Notes: generated by a model from the sequence alone, not told the origin. A stretch of 64,000 bases of DNA from Flavobacteriaceae bacterium (GCA_028284005.1 JANQSO010000001.1:1-64000); one strand, 5' to 3'; shown: positions 54,902 through 63,162, numbered from the stretch's first letter. A program made the numbers and translations.

Positions 54902-55339
54902 TTAGTGGTTTTTGTTCCGGGTTGTGTTTTTTTTCAGAAAAATAAGGTCCTCTTCTATAATTTTCCTGTTCCAGTGATTCGCATTCGTCATATTTTGGGT
55001 CCTGGTACATAAGCTGGTAGAAAATTCTGCATTAGCTCCATATGCATATATCAACCATTTTTCACCAACCTTTGGGAAAATTCCACACATTCCGGATTGG
55101 CTGCTTGATGACAGGACGATCGTCATTTTACTTATTTTGCCTTTAAAGACTTCATGAATTCCAACTTCGATCTTTTGAGTATGCTCTCCAAAGTCAACAG
55201 CCAGTATTTCCCCGGTTGCAATAAGGTCGTATTCATTAAATTGTTTTTGGTCGATCTTGCCAAGGTTTATGCAGGTACAGGCGTAGCCGGTAGTAAATGA
55301 TATAAAGAATAGGATTGTCCAGATTGATTTCAATTGCAT
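54902..55339 (-). CDS. Secreted TIMP/netrin-like (NTR) domain protein
   Basis: ATG at 55339 (MQLKSIWTILFFISFTTGYA) gives a 20-residue signal peptide, so the mature protein begins CTC (C21, C23). Two more cysteines, C85 (GMCGIF) and C111 (SLCTRT), lie 64 and 90 residues after C21, close to the 69 and 98 of the C1-C70 and C3-C99 disulfides in animal TIMPs. The beta pattern LIATGEILAV ... KIEVGIHEVFKG is NTR-like. In TIMPs the N-terminal CTC binds the metal of the target protease. An inhibitor role is inference. Confidence 0.65.
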   Translation of the reverse strand: MQLKSIWTILFFISFTTGYACTCINLGKIDQKQFNEYDLIATGEILAVDFGEHTQKIEVGIHEVFKGKISKMTIVLSSSSQSGMCGIFPKVGEKWLIYAYGANAEFSTSLCTRTQNMTNANHWNRKIIEEDLIFLKKNTTRNKNH

Positions 55340-55411
55340 TTCTTGTCTCAATTAGCCGTGAATATGATATTTCTATAAATATATCACCCAATTATCATAC
55401 CATTTGCAAAC

Positions 55412-55446
55412 AAAAAAGGAGCCGTATCCTTACGGTTCCTTTTTTG
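55412..55446 (-). terminator. Terminator for the NTF2-like gene
   Basis: AAAAAAGGAGCCGTA pairs with TACGGTTCCTTTTTT (one G-T pair) around a TCCT loop, with T runs on both strands. It lies downstream of the minus-strand gene ending at 55498, with the interspersed repeat between. Confidence 0.8.
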
Positions 55447-55452
55447 TTATTG

Positions 55453-55490
55453 AGATTCTTCTCCGCCGCCTTCGGCAGATCAGAATGACA
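55453..55490. repeat. Interspersed palindromic repeat
   Basis: Nested inverted arms ATTCT / AGAAT around GCCG CCTT CGGC, followed by GACAATAAG. Elements with ATTCTTC...CAGAATGACA are familiar as scattered intergenic repeats in flavobacteria. The arms are read directly; the family is from memory. Confidence 0.45.
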
Positions 55491-55497
55491 ATAAGAA

Positions 55498-55941
55498 TTA
55501 TTTTTCCAGGGGCCCTTCCCAGATCGCCTGTTCGATCATCCATTTACCATCGGTCTTTGAAAGCAGTAAATAATCGGTTCCCCACCAGGCAACCACCTTG
55601 GCAGATGCAATAGCATTCCTAACCTCAAAGACCTCAACTATTTTGGGAGCGTCGTCTTTGGCAAACTTTTTTTTCTCCATCACGTTTTTTGCAAAGGCTA
55701 TTGCTTGTTCAAAAGACATGGATCCCGCATGCTCATATACGCCGGACGTCTTATTTTTCCAAAACCCGAATTTGTAGAGTTCCGGTTTTATACTCTTCTT
55801 CAGTTTTAAAGTATCTCCTTCATAGAACCCTTCTATATAGCCCAAACAGGCGGCATTTACCGCTTTTTTATCTTCGTCGGTCTGCGCATTGGCATAGGTC
55901 CCCATAAAGAAGGCTGCAACAAATACTAAAATGAATTTCAT
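55498..55941 (-). CDS. Secreted NTF2-like (putative lumazine-binding) protein
   Basis: ATG at 55941 (MKFILVFVAAFFMGTYANAQ) gives the signal peptide; the frame extends upstream by six codons. The mature protein, about 127 residues, reads KAVNAACLGYIEGFYEGDTL, AKVVAWWGTDYLLLSKTDGK and WMIEQAIWEGP, the SnoaL/NTF2-like pattern called putative lumazine-binding in Bacteroidota. No catalytic residues can be named. Confidence 0.75.
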   Translation of the reverse strand: MKFILVFVAAFFMGTYANAQTDEDKKAVNAACLGYIEGFYEGDTLKLKKSIKPELYKFGFWKNKTSGVYEHAGSMSFEQAIAFAKNVMEKKKFAKDDAPKIVEVFEVRNAIASAKVVAWWGTDYLLLSKTDGKWMIEQAIWEGPLEK

Positions 55942-56022
55942 AATTTTTTGGTTTAACATGGTCCTTTGTTTTAGATATATTTTTTTATTTGATCGTTGGT
56001 CCTAATATTATTTTGAATGCTA

Positions 56023-56619
56023 TTAATTTTTAGCAAATTCCATTAACGGCTCTATATTCCCATTGTCGGCTTTTTTTAAAGCTGCGATATATTCTTTTCT
56101 TGTTTCATTTGCATTTACCATATTGGAGCTGTGCCAGGAAAATATCTCTTTTCCGAAAACAGATTCCATAATGATGTCTGCCATCATTCTGGAATGCCTG
56201 CCATTGCCATTAGGGAAACAATGAATTGCTACGATTTGATGCTTAAATCTAATGGAGATCTCTGCCGGTGGGAACGTTTTGTTCTTTATCCAGTATTTCG
56301 TGTCATCCAACAGTTTCTTTAATGCCACACCAATTTGCGTCCATTTTATACCAATGTTCTTGTCTGACTTTCTGAATTCTCCGGCCCATTTCCAGACATC
56401 ACCGTACATCTTTTTGTGTAAGTCTTTTACAAACTTTTCGGTCAATATCCTTTCCTGTTTCAAATTGGTGTGAATGGTCCATTCAACTGCTTTTTCAATA
56501 TTCAATTGTTCAAATTCATCCAATTCTCCCTGTGTTGTTATTGACTTTATTTTCAGGCCTTCTTTTTCTTCTTCGTCTAAAGGTGTTTGCCCCTCTGCAT
56601 ATTGTAATTCTAATCCCAT
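56023..56619 (-). CDS. Mobile mystery protein B (Fic-domain protein)
   Basis: A 198-residue protein of the mobile mystery B family. The Fic catalytic motif HCFPNGNGRHSR lies at residues 133-144. It has all key residues (His133, Phe135, GNG, Arg144), so AMP- or other nucleotidyl-transfer to a target protein is predicted. A clear inhibitory (S/T)xxxE(G/N) helix is not seen, so restraint may come from the partner. Its start overlaps the end of protein A by 10 bp. Such A/B pairs are known as frequently transferred loci of unknown biological role. Confidence 0.9.
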   Translation of the reverse strand: MGLELQYAEGQTPLDEEEKEGLKIKSITTQGELDEFEQLNIEKAVEWTIHTNLKQERILTEKFVKDLHKKMYGDVWKWAGEFRKSDKNIGIKWTQIGVALKKLLDDTKYWIKNKTFPPAEISIRFKHQIVAIHCFPNGNGRHSRMMADIIMESVFGKEIFSWHSSNMVNANETRKEYIAALKKADNGNIEPLMEFAKN

Positions 56620-57071
56620 AATGACCTTCTCATCTCTCTTTTTATTTCATTAGCCAGATCTTTAATAGACTCGTTAATTTTTTTTTCTCCAATTCCCTGG
56701 TCCTCTAATTTCATATTCTGATTTGTCCTCAGTACTATTTTTCGGGCCAGTTTTTCAGCTTTGGAGTTGATCAAGCTGTCAATGGTCCCTTCTTTAGGAA
56801 CAAAACCATATACAAACTGCATATCCAATGCCTCACCAACATTTCTCAATTTATTGAGGGTTATTTGGCCCGTAGCTTCCCGTTCTTCAATTTTTTGTAT
56901 GGCTCCTTTTGTTGATTTCAGCCTGTTTCCCAATTGTTCTCTAGTCATGTTCAGACTGGTTCTAATGGCATTGATCCATCCTTTTTGTGGGACCAGTACC
57001 GTTCCGGCATCTTTAAATTCAGCTAATTTTTGATCCAGTTGCTCTATAAGCAGTTTTCTTTTGTTCCTCAT
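56610..57071 (-). CDS. Mobile mystery protein A (Xre-type regulator)
   Basis: A 153-residue protein with a helix-turn-helix (about 35-90, SLNMTREQLGNRLKSTKGAI, then QKIEEREATGQITLNKL) and a conserved C-terminal helical region. It is the constant partner of the Fic-type protein B and probably controls the pair. Three evenly spaced palindromes lie just upstream of its ATG. The AT-rich upstream region (57072-57226) holds these and no gene. Confidence 0.9.
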   Translation of the reverse strand: MRNKRKLLIEQLDQKLAEFKDAGTVLVPQKGWINAIRTSLNMTREQLGNRLKSTKGAIQKIEEREATGQITLNKLRNVGEALDMQFVYGFVPKEGTIDSLINSKAEKLARKIVLRTNQNMKLEDQGIGEKKINESIKDLANEIKREMRRSLWD

Positions 57072-57085
57072 CTGTCAATAATTTT

Positions 57086-57163
57086 ATACATATAAGTACA
57101 AATATTCAATCAAAAGTATACAAATATGTATAAAAAACCAAATAAAAGAATACTTATATGTAT
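57086..57163 (-). promoter_or_regulatory. Operator array of three ATAC-N6-GTAY palindromes at 32-bp spacing
   Basis: ATAC-N6-GTAC at 57086-57099, ATAC-N6-GTAT at 57118-57131 and ATAC-N6-GTAT at 57150-57163. Starts are exactly 32 bp apart, three helical turns. The first and third sites also contain 13-bp reverse-complementary sequences (ATACATATAAGTA / TACTTATATGTAT). The array ends 15 bp before the ATG of protein A, the expected place of its promoter. Autoregulation by protein A is inferred. Confidence 0.7.
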
Positions 57164-57226
57164 TTTTTAAAATAGGATCTTTATCGGAAAAATAAGAAGG
57201 GCCCCTTATTTGAGTATTACAGGTTA

Positions 57227-57922
57227 TTATAAGGAATCAACATGAGAGACTACTTCTATGAGGTCTTTCTTCTTATTAAGGTTCAACTTATTTTTTTTGG
57301 CGTAGCTTTTTGCCTCTTTCTTTTGGTTGCCAAAAGCTTTTATCTTTCCACCTTTAGAAGAAGGCAGTTCTGTAAACATACCTTCTTCATCTACAAGATA
57401 TAAAATTTCTTTTTCACGGTACATGGCTGCAATATCTTTCCCCATCGAGTTGACCGCCTTTTGAGAAGGCATGTATTTTTTCTTTATCTTTTTGAATAAA
57501 GAATAGTTGTCACCCTTGTATAAAGCAATGAAATAGCCTCTCAGGTTATTTTTCGCGGAAGAAATGTATTGAAAAGTATCATCTCCCATCTTTATGTGAA
57601 GGTCCTTATTCCTTATCACTGTCTTTACGATCTTTCCTTGCTGATTGATGGCATCCTTTATTTCGAATTCCTCTTTACTGGCATTATACCTTAAGTACTT
57701 ATTAAAGGCGATGACCTTTCCATTCATTAGAATACTGCCTTTTAAAAACTCTTTATTGTAATAGGGTGAACCCGTATAATCATTCGGGTCGTCCATTAGG
57801 TTTACAGTTCTGTTAGAAATGTATTCTACAACAGGAGGTTCCTGAATTGCCTGTTGAGCGACCGTGACTGAAGAAACTAATACCGCTAAAAGAAAGCAGT
57901 ACATAGTACTAAGATGTTTCAT
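57227..57922 (-). CDS. Hypothetical secreted protein
   Basis: A 231-residue protein with a signal peptide (MKHLSTMYCFLLAVLVSSVT, ending VAQQ). The middle is beta-rich (GSPYYNKEFLKGSILMNGKV, LRYNASKEEFEIKD) and the helical Lys-rich end is KSYAKKNKLNLNKKKDLIE. The pattern resembles Bacteroidota secreted proteins annotated only as hypothetical. The gap to the next gene (57923-58200) holds a 9-bp inverted repeat (57973-57981 / 58006-58014) and the terminator at 58131; nothing else is seen. Confidence 0.65.
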   Translation of the reverse strand: MKHLSTMYCFLLAVLVSSVTVAQQAIQEPPVVEYISNRTVNLMDDPNDYTGSPYYNKEFLKGSILMNGKVIAFNKYLRYNASKEEFEIKDAINQQGKIVKTVIRNKDLHIKMGDDTFQYISSAKNNLRGYFIALYKGDNYSLFKKIKKKYMPSQKAVNSMGKDIAAMYREKEILYLVDEEGMFTELPSSKGGKIKAFGNQKKEAKSYAKKNKLNLNKKKDLIEVVSHVDSL

Positions 57923-58130
57923 AAAAAATGGCTGTTTGGTTGTATTGAAGAATTAATTGGTTAATTATCCTGAGTTAGTTTTTTAATGCTATTCTTTGGC
58001 ACTGTAAACTAACTGTTTTTAGAAGGTTCAAAAGGAAATTCCTATCATCATTAACTAAGCCGATAAAAGCTTACCTGGATCAAAGGCTCTATATATGCAC
58101 ATAAAAGAACTATCTAACGCTGTAAATAAG

Positions 58131-58164
58131 TAAAAAGACCTACCATATTGGTAAGCCCTTTTTA
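58131..58164 (-). terminator. Terminator after the serine hydrolase gene
   Basis: TACCA TAT TGGTA at the centre, flanked by AAAAAG and CTTTTT that also pair. On the minus strand a U run follows. It lies about 40 bp after the stop of the serine hydrolase gene. Confidence 0.7.
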
Positions 58165-58200
58165 TATAATTTGATATTCCCTTCAAGTGACCGACTGTCC

Positions 58201-60213
58201 CTATTCCCGTAACAGGAATTGCTCGAAGGCCCTTATAAATTCATCACCTAAATTGCTGTTTGTAAATACAATGTATGCGTATTTCTTTTCAGGATTGTAG
58301 GCAAACTTGCTGTCGTAGTCGCCGTTGTTGCCTCCGTGGGCAATAAGTTTTCCGTCTGCAGTGTCCTGTACAAAAAAACCATGTGATACATATTGCGGAA
58401 TGTCCGGGTCGTATACCTTCTGTTCGGGTTTCAACACGGTATAGGGTGTATATATAAGTTCAAGGGACCTCTTGCTCAATTCTTTCTCATTCATCATGGT
58501 TAAGACAAAGCCTTTAAATAAATGCGCATTAGTGGAGAGGCTCGATGCCGGACTGGCAATACGTTCCTTTTCCTTTATCTGAATGTATTGGTGCATGTGC
58601 CCCAGTGAAAAACGGTTTTCCAATGCATCTGTATAATAAAAATAGGATTTCCTTACATCAAAAGGTTTTTCTATTTCTTCCTCGAAAATGGTTTGTAGCT
58701 TCTTTCCGGTAATTTTCTCAACAACCCTCCCTAAATAATTAAAGGCTTCACCGGAATATCCAAAATCGGTCCCGGGGTCAAAATCAAGCTGGATCTCACC
58801 ACCATCTTTCCAGGTTCCGGGCCCGCCCCAAACCCAGTTTGGTAATCCGGATTGGTGCCCAAGAATGATCCTTGCAGTTAAGAGCTTTGAGCGTTCGTCT
58901 TTCTCAATATTGGGAAAGGAGAGGTATTGGTATAAAGGCTTGTCTAGGTCTATCACACCTCTTTCTGCCAGTCGGAGTACCATTACTGCAAAAACAGACT
59001 TGGTGATGGAAGCTGCTTCAAATAGTGTTTCATCATTGACCTTTTCATTGGTGAAATTACTTTTTATACCCATTGTTTTATCGTAAAAAACCTTATTGTT
59101 CCGTAGGACAACAACAGATACGGCAGGAATTTCAAGATAATCTTTCCAGGAGTTCACAAAATCATCGATATCTTTTGTTGTGACATATTCAATGGGAAGG
59201 CCGTTTCCTTTGGTTTTGGAAGTAACAGGTTGAGGTATGACCTTTAGTCGAACAGGTTCCAACACGGTCGTTTGACCTGCTTTAATTTGAAAAGGACGAA
59301 TGTTAGAATATTCAATTTTACGAGTGTTTTGCAGAAATCCTGAAGAATAGACAGGCGATGTAAAATGTCGATTTGGAGATAATTTATACGTTCCCATTGG
59401 TAAAAAGGCTTGAAACGACCCGGTTGTGTCTACATTGGTTTTGATCCATATTTCCGGATCCTGTACCGAAACAATATCAATAGAGTTGGTCCTGTCTTTT
59501 GCTTCAAGAGCTTCAAAATCTATTTTCCCTTTTAGTTTACCTGTCTTTACATTGCGGTCTGCCAATAAGAGGTCTCCCAATTTTTGAGCTCCATAACTTT
59601 TCCCAAACCCATCTTTCCATAGAAGAATGGTTTCATTGTCATTTTCCTTATCACGGTCGATCATCATAAAATCCAGGCCAAGGATATGATTGGGCCCTAT
59701 AGGTCCATCCAACTTCACTTTCCACTCATATTGAGTGGTATTTCCCGTTCTTTTACGTGCGACCCGGGCCTTGTCCATGGTCAAAAAATGATTCTCTGTT
59801 CCAAAATTTCCGGGCTTATGTTGCACTTCCAATACACGGTCTGTAGCAACATAATATACCGGCGTACCTCCTTTTATATGATGCGCTGTATCCAAATACA
59901 AAAGCATATAATCTTGTGTTGTATAGCTCTTTCCGTTTTCACCTATAAAATCATCGTCCAGAACCTTTACTGCTATGTAAAGCGCTTGCTCCAACTCATT
60001 GTAGGATGCAGCAAATTGGGCAGAGAAGTCTTCATTGGATTGATCATCATTTCCAAAAAAATGACTCATACGATACCAATTGACCGACTCTGACCAGTCC
60101 ACGAAACTTCCATCTACCGTGATGTTCTTTTCGGGATAGGCAAAAGCGACCTCCTGGGCATTTACTGTGTTGATCATTAAACTAAATAAGAATATTGGCA
60201 AAAGTTTATACAT
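58201..60213 (-). CDS. Secreted serine hydrolase (beta-lactamase/class C type) with N-terminal CBM9-like domain
   Basis: A 670-residue secreted protein (signal MYKLLPIFLFSLMINTVNA). Residues about 22-215 resemble the CBM9/DOMON-like beta-sandwich (ITVDGSFVDWSESVNWYRM, ALYIAVKVLDDDF). A linker domain leads to a class-C beta-lactamase / D-peptidase-like domain (about 345-670). It has the SxxK motif in FEAASITKSVFAVM, a YSG near YSGEAFNYLG and an HGG near LIAHGGNNGDYD. Such enzymes hydrolyse peptides, esters or lactams in the envelope. It starts 6 bp after the C45 gene, so they share a transcript. Confidence 0.85.
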   Translation of the reverse strand: MYKLLPIFLFSLMINTVNAQEVAFAYPEKNITVDGSFVDWSESVNWYRMSHFFGNDDQSNEDFSAQFAASYNELEQALYIAVKVLDDDFIGENGKSYTTQDYMLLYLDTAHHIKGGTPVYYVATDRVLEVQHKPGNFGTENHFLTMDKARVARKRTGNTTQYEWKVKLDGPIGPNHILGLDFMMIDRDKENDNETILLWKDGFGKSYGAQKLGDLLLADRNVKTGKLKGKIDFEALEAKDRTNSIDIVSVQDPEIWIKTNVDTTGSFQAFLPMGTYKLSPNRHFTSPVYSSGFLQNTRKIEYSNIRPFQIKAGQTTVLEPVRLKVIPQPVTSKTKGNGLPIEYVTTKDIDDFVNSWKDYLEIPAVSVVVLRNNKVFYDKTMGIKSNFTNEKVNDETLFEAASITKSVFAVMVLRLAERGVIDLDKPLYQYLSFPNIEKDERSKLLTARIILGHQSGLPNWVWGGPGTWKDGGEIQLDFDPGTDFGYSGEAFNYLGRVVEKITGKKLQTIFEEEIEKPFDVRKSYFYYTDALENRFSLGHMHQYIQIKEKERIASPASSLSTNAHLFKGFVLTMMNEKELSKRSLELIYTPYTVLKPEQKVYDPDIPQYVSHGFFVQDTADGKLIAHGGNNGDYDSKFAYNPEKKYAYIVFTNSNLGDEFIRAFEQFLLRE

Positions 60214-60219
60214 GGTATC

Positions 60220-61302
60220 TTAAAATTTTAGAAGAATTGACTCTTGTGTTTCCGGGTTAATGAATTTGATGGTTGGCTGGGTATTTTCTTTAAATACGGT
60301 GATGAACCGTAAATAGGTTTCCTGATTTTCTATAGGCGGTTGTGCGCAGATATCTTCCAAACTGGCCGCTATATTAAGATTGGATTCGAGCATTAACTGA
60401 GTTTTCTTAGCATCTAAAAATTCGAATCGCCGGCAGGTATTAGGGGTATAGTCGGATGCTTTAAGATCGGTATTCTCAATGGGAAAATTGGTGTGGTAAT
60501 AAAAGCCTTCACTTTGTGGAGCAACCCATTTGATCTGGTTCCTGGATATTTCGGCATTGCGAACTTCTTTATCTGAAATAAGCATTAGGTTTTGAGGAAT
60601 TGCCAAAGGAGTTTTTTCAATGAACTGTTGTGCTTCTTTCATCGACCCTAACTGTAACAGCTTCCGAATAAAAAACGGTAAAGGTAATCCTTGTGTATTC
60701 ATTTTCAGCATTGGTAAGGAATTACAGCTAACTCCCAGGTCTCGTGATACCCCGCTAAGCGCAATATTGCCCGGCATCGTAAATACATAGTGGTCCTTAT
60801 GGTCAAGAATTACAGGGCGGTGTTTTCCGTGTAAAAAATCGGGCAGGTCCTGGTTGTAAGCCAGTACATTTTCATTTTTCCCCTGAAACGCAATATTTGA
60901 GCAACTTTCAAAATTTGCTAAGCAAAAATTATAGATCTCTTCCCCGAGATTGAAATATAACACCAAGTCTCGGTCTAGCTCCGCACCGTCTGCAATACCG
61001 TTCATTTCTTCCAACAACTCTGGCGTATACTGCTTAATGGCATTTAAGAAACCGGTGTGTTTATAGACGATATTATGTATACTATCCCTATCTATTTTTA
61101 GGAAAGATGTGATGCCTTCTTCCCAGTTCTTTATTTGAAAACGAACGTCTTCTTTGAATTCCGATCCGTGTATTTTTCCATTTTGATAAGGGGACTGGGT
61201 TTGCAAAACGTAAGAAATGGAATGTAAAGATTGGGTTTTCTCTTTTTTAGAAACACATCCTGCAAATGCTATTAGAACGAAAATAATAAGGTATCTGTTC
61301 AT
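60220..61302 (-). CDS. C45-family acyltransferase-like lipoprotein
   Basis: A 360-residue lipoprotein (lipobox AFAGC, C16). It belongs to the N-terminal-nucleophile family of acyl-CoA:6-aminopenicillanate acyltransferase-like C45 proteins. The probable nucleophile is C134 in NFESCSNIAFQG, followed by VLAYNQDLPDFL (the conserved N/D pair). MPGNIALSGVSRDLGVSC fits the second core strand. In other C45 members self-cleavage before Cys activates the enzyme. It probably cleaves or transfers an amide-linked acyl group; the substrate is unknown. Confidence 0.8.
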   Translation of the reverse strand: MNRYLIIFVLIAFAGCVSKKEKTQSLHSISYVLQTQSPYQNGKIHGSEFKEDVRFQIKNWEEGITSFLKIDRDSIHNIVYKHTGFLNAIKQYTPELLEEMNGIADGAELDRDLVLYFNLGEEIYNFCLANFESCSNIAFQGKNENVLAYNQDLPDFLHGKHRPVILDHKDHYVFTMPGNIALSGVSRDLGVSCNSLPMLKMNTQGLPLPFFIRKLLQLGSMKEAQQFIEKTPLAIPQNLMLISDKEVRNAEISRNQIKWVAPQSEGFYYHTNFPIENTDLKASDYTPNTCRRFEFLDAKKTQLMLESNLNIAASLEDICAQPPIENQETYLRFITVFKENTQPTIKFINPETQESILLKF

Positions 61303-61349
61303 TAATTTGAATGATTGTTATTAGACAAAACTAACTACTGCGATATAAA

Positions 61350-62168
61350 CTAAATTGTATAATAGCGAAACGGTTCTTTCTCATTGGTAATAAAAGTTTT
61401 ATTGTCCGCTAATTTTTTTGGTGAAAAGCCCCAATATTGTTTAAAATCCTGATTGAGGTGCGATTGGTCATAGTAACCATGTTTGTATGCCAGGTCTGTT
61501 AATAACAGGCCATTTCCGGCATATTTTAACTCTTCAGTGAATTTTCTGAACCTGATGCCTATAGCATATTGTTGTGGTGTAAGGCCGACACTTTTGGCAA
61601 ATTTGGTTTCGATGGTCCGTGCTGAAAGATTAAGAGCAGAAAGAAGTTTGTTTTTTGCCGATTTAAAATCTGTATAATCAACATCCAGAAGCGTGCAGCC
61701 GTACTTTATAAGTTGCCAGTCTTGTGTGCTTTTAGAATGGTCATCCAATACACTATTAACTACTTGAATAATTTTGTCAAATTGAGTAATGGGGTGAAAT
61801 ACGGCAAGTTTATTATATAATTTACGATTGATCTCTTTTAAAGGAACTGTTTCATTAAGGCTTTCTTTAAAATTGAATCCCGATAGAATCCCTGCCGCCC
61901 AGGGTTCCAGTTTGATGAAAGTAATATGTGTTTCGGGTAATAGCTCTACGTCAAGAGGCTTATCCATTTGCCCTCCCAGATAAATTCCTTTTGGGAATGT
62001 CTCTATTTTGTTGTTCCGAAACGTTCTATATCCGTTTCCAATCACAAAGGCCAACTCAAACCGACCGTCTCCAACAAGCATGCCTGTATTTCGTTTAAAT
62101 ATTGAAGAAGAATTCTCCAATATCCAAATTTTCTTAATAAATGAATGATTTATGTTTGTTGCCCCCAT
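61350..62168 (-). CDS. AraC family transcriptional regulator
   Basis: A 272-residue regulator. The N-terminal half matches the AraC-associated DUF6597-like sensor (GDGRFELAFVIGNGYRTFRN, YLGGQMDKPLDVELLPETHI). The C-terminal half has the two AraC helices (about 165-262, LNLSARTIETKFAKSVGLTP; LTDLAYKHGYYDQSHLNQDF). It lies 47 bp upstream of the C45 gene on the same strand and likely controls the C45/serine-hydrolase pair and itself. Confidence 0.9.
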   Translation of the reverse strand: MGATNINHSFIKKIWILENSSSIFKRNTGMLVGDGRFELAFVIGNGYRTFRNNKIETFPKGIYLGGQMDKPLDVELLPETHITFIKLEPWAAGILSGFNFKESLNETVPLKEINRKLYNKLAVFHPITQFDKIIQVVNSVLDDHSKSTQDWQLIKYGCTLLDVDYTDFKSAKNKLLSALNLSARTIETKFAKSVGLTPQQYAIGIRFRKFTEELKYAGNGLLLTDLAYKHGYYDQSHLNQDFKQYWGFSPKKLADNKTFITNEKEPFRYYTI

Positions 62169-62245
62169 ATTGTATACTTAAAGAGAACGTGTTTGTGTAT
62201 GGTTCATTGTGGAACACGTGCAACGGGTTTTTTCCGCTGTGACTA

Positions 62246-62274
62246 GAAAGATAGCAAATTGTAATGAATCTCAA
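62246..62274 (-). promoter_or_regulatory. Possible promoter of the AraC gene
   Basis: On the minus strand, TTG (62272-62274), an 18-bp spacer and TATCTTTC (62246-62253) fit the Bacteroidota promoter with one mismatch. The 62169-62443 region otherwise holds a small CTACT / AGTAG hairpin near 62289 and no gene. Confidence 0.4.
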
Positions 62275-62443
62275 TTAGGGGTGCGGCTACTAAAAAGTAG
62301 TAGGCCAAATAGATAAGGAAGGTCAGATAGGCAGGGATTTTACTTTGTATCAAAGGGGGGTAATGAAGTTGCAAAACCCCAACCTATTCTATTTATATGT
62401 TATAGATCATTATTGAATGATAGTATGCTCAGTACAGTATCAA

Positions 62444-63097
62444 TTAGTTATTATGTGCCGCTTCCATTTCGTAGGCGATCCATCTTCCTCCTCCCAGGTT
62501 TTCGTCGGCAGTATACACTAAACTGATCGAACCTTTTCCTGCTTTGGTCTTATTGGCACTTGTTTTTACACGGATCCTGTTCTGAGGCGAAGAATTGGCC
62601 TTCTCATTATAGATCCTTAGTTTTTTATTGCTGGTCATGTTCACCAGTACGATCCTTCTTCCTTCGGTACCTCCGGAAATACCAGTTATTTTAATGTCAT
62701 GAAGGTTGTCCAGGAAAAAGATCACAACACCTTTCTCGTCTGCATCGATCCCTAGGTCCAGATTGTGTTGTTCTCCTTGTGTCTTCAAATTAATATACTT
62801 GGATTGCACATGCCTTCCGGTATTTAATTTTACCTTATTGTCTTCTATCGTGAAATCTGAAGAAGCATCAATTCCAACTACTATATTGTTGTTGTTAGCA
62901 TCGGCAACCATTAATTGAAGTCCGTCAGACCTGTTCAATGAAGCAGCTCCGGAAACATCTCCGATCCTCATCTTCCCGTTCACATCTAATGCGGTATCTG
63001 TATTGGGTGTAGTGGTGTTTATTCCTACCTGTGCACTTGCAAGGCATGGAACTATTAGCAGTATAAGTAGGTACTTAAATTTATTTATAGTATTCAT
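62444..63097 (-). CDS. Secreted surface-type protein with QVGINTTTPN motif
   Basis: A 217-residue secreted protein (MNTINKFKYLLILLIVPCLA signal). The mature start, QVGINTTTPNTDTALDVNGK, is shared with the three paralogues at 42848-45461. The body is all-beta (VGIDASSDFTIEDNKVKL, KITGISGGTEGRRIVLVN), recalling fibre-tip or trimeric stalk proteins. The C-terminus differs from the tandem family. It carries the same direct-repeat promoter element as the tandem unit. Confidence 0.7.
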   Translation of the reverse strand: MNTINKFKYLLILLIVPCLASAQVGINTTTPNTDTALDVNGKMRIGDVSGAASLNRSDGLQLMVADANNNNIVVGIDASSDFTIEDNKVKLNTGRHVQSKYINLKTQGEQHNLDLGIDADEKGVVIFFLDNLHDIKITGISGGTEGRRIVLVNMTSNKKLRIYNEKANSSPQNRIRVKTSANKTKAGKGSISLVYTADENLGGGRWIAYEMEAAHNN

Positions 63098-63125
63098 GGG
63101 GCGAACTATTTTAAATTTTACGAGG

Positions 63126-63154
63126 CGAAACTATAGTAAAGAAAATTCCTACAA
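63126..63154 (-). promoter_or_regulatory. Promoter of the surface-type gene at 62444
   Basis: On the minus strand, TTG (63152-63154), an 18-bp spacer and TAGTTTCG (63126-63133) resemble the -33/-7 pair. The same TAGTTTCG sequence occurs about 25 bp before the toroid-like gene. Confidence 0.5.
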
Positions 63155-63162
63155 AAATCTTT

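Noticed and set aside
55404..55613. 69-codon plus-strand frame over the terminator and repeat at 55.4 kb
   Set aside because: It begins within a terminator stem, crosses an interspersed repeat and runs into the end of the NTF2-like gene; no protein-like pattern.
52700..57163. Integrated element with attachment sites or integrase
   Set aside because: No integrase, transposase, tRNA or flanking direct repeats were found; the segment is described only as accessory in character.
57973..58014. AGTTAGTTT / AAACTAACT inverted repeat, resembling the arms of the paa operator
   Set aside because: Arms are in the opposite order and 24 bp apart, no regulator or paa gene is near, and no T run suits a terminator. 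Left as an unexplained repeat.
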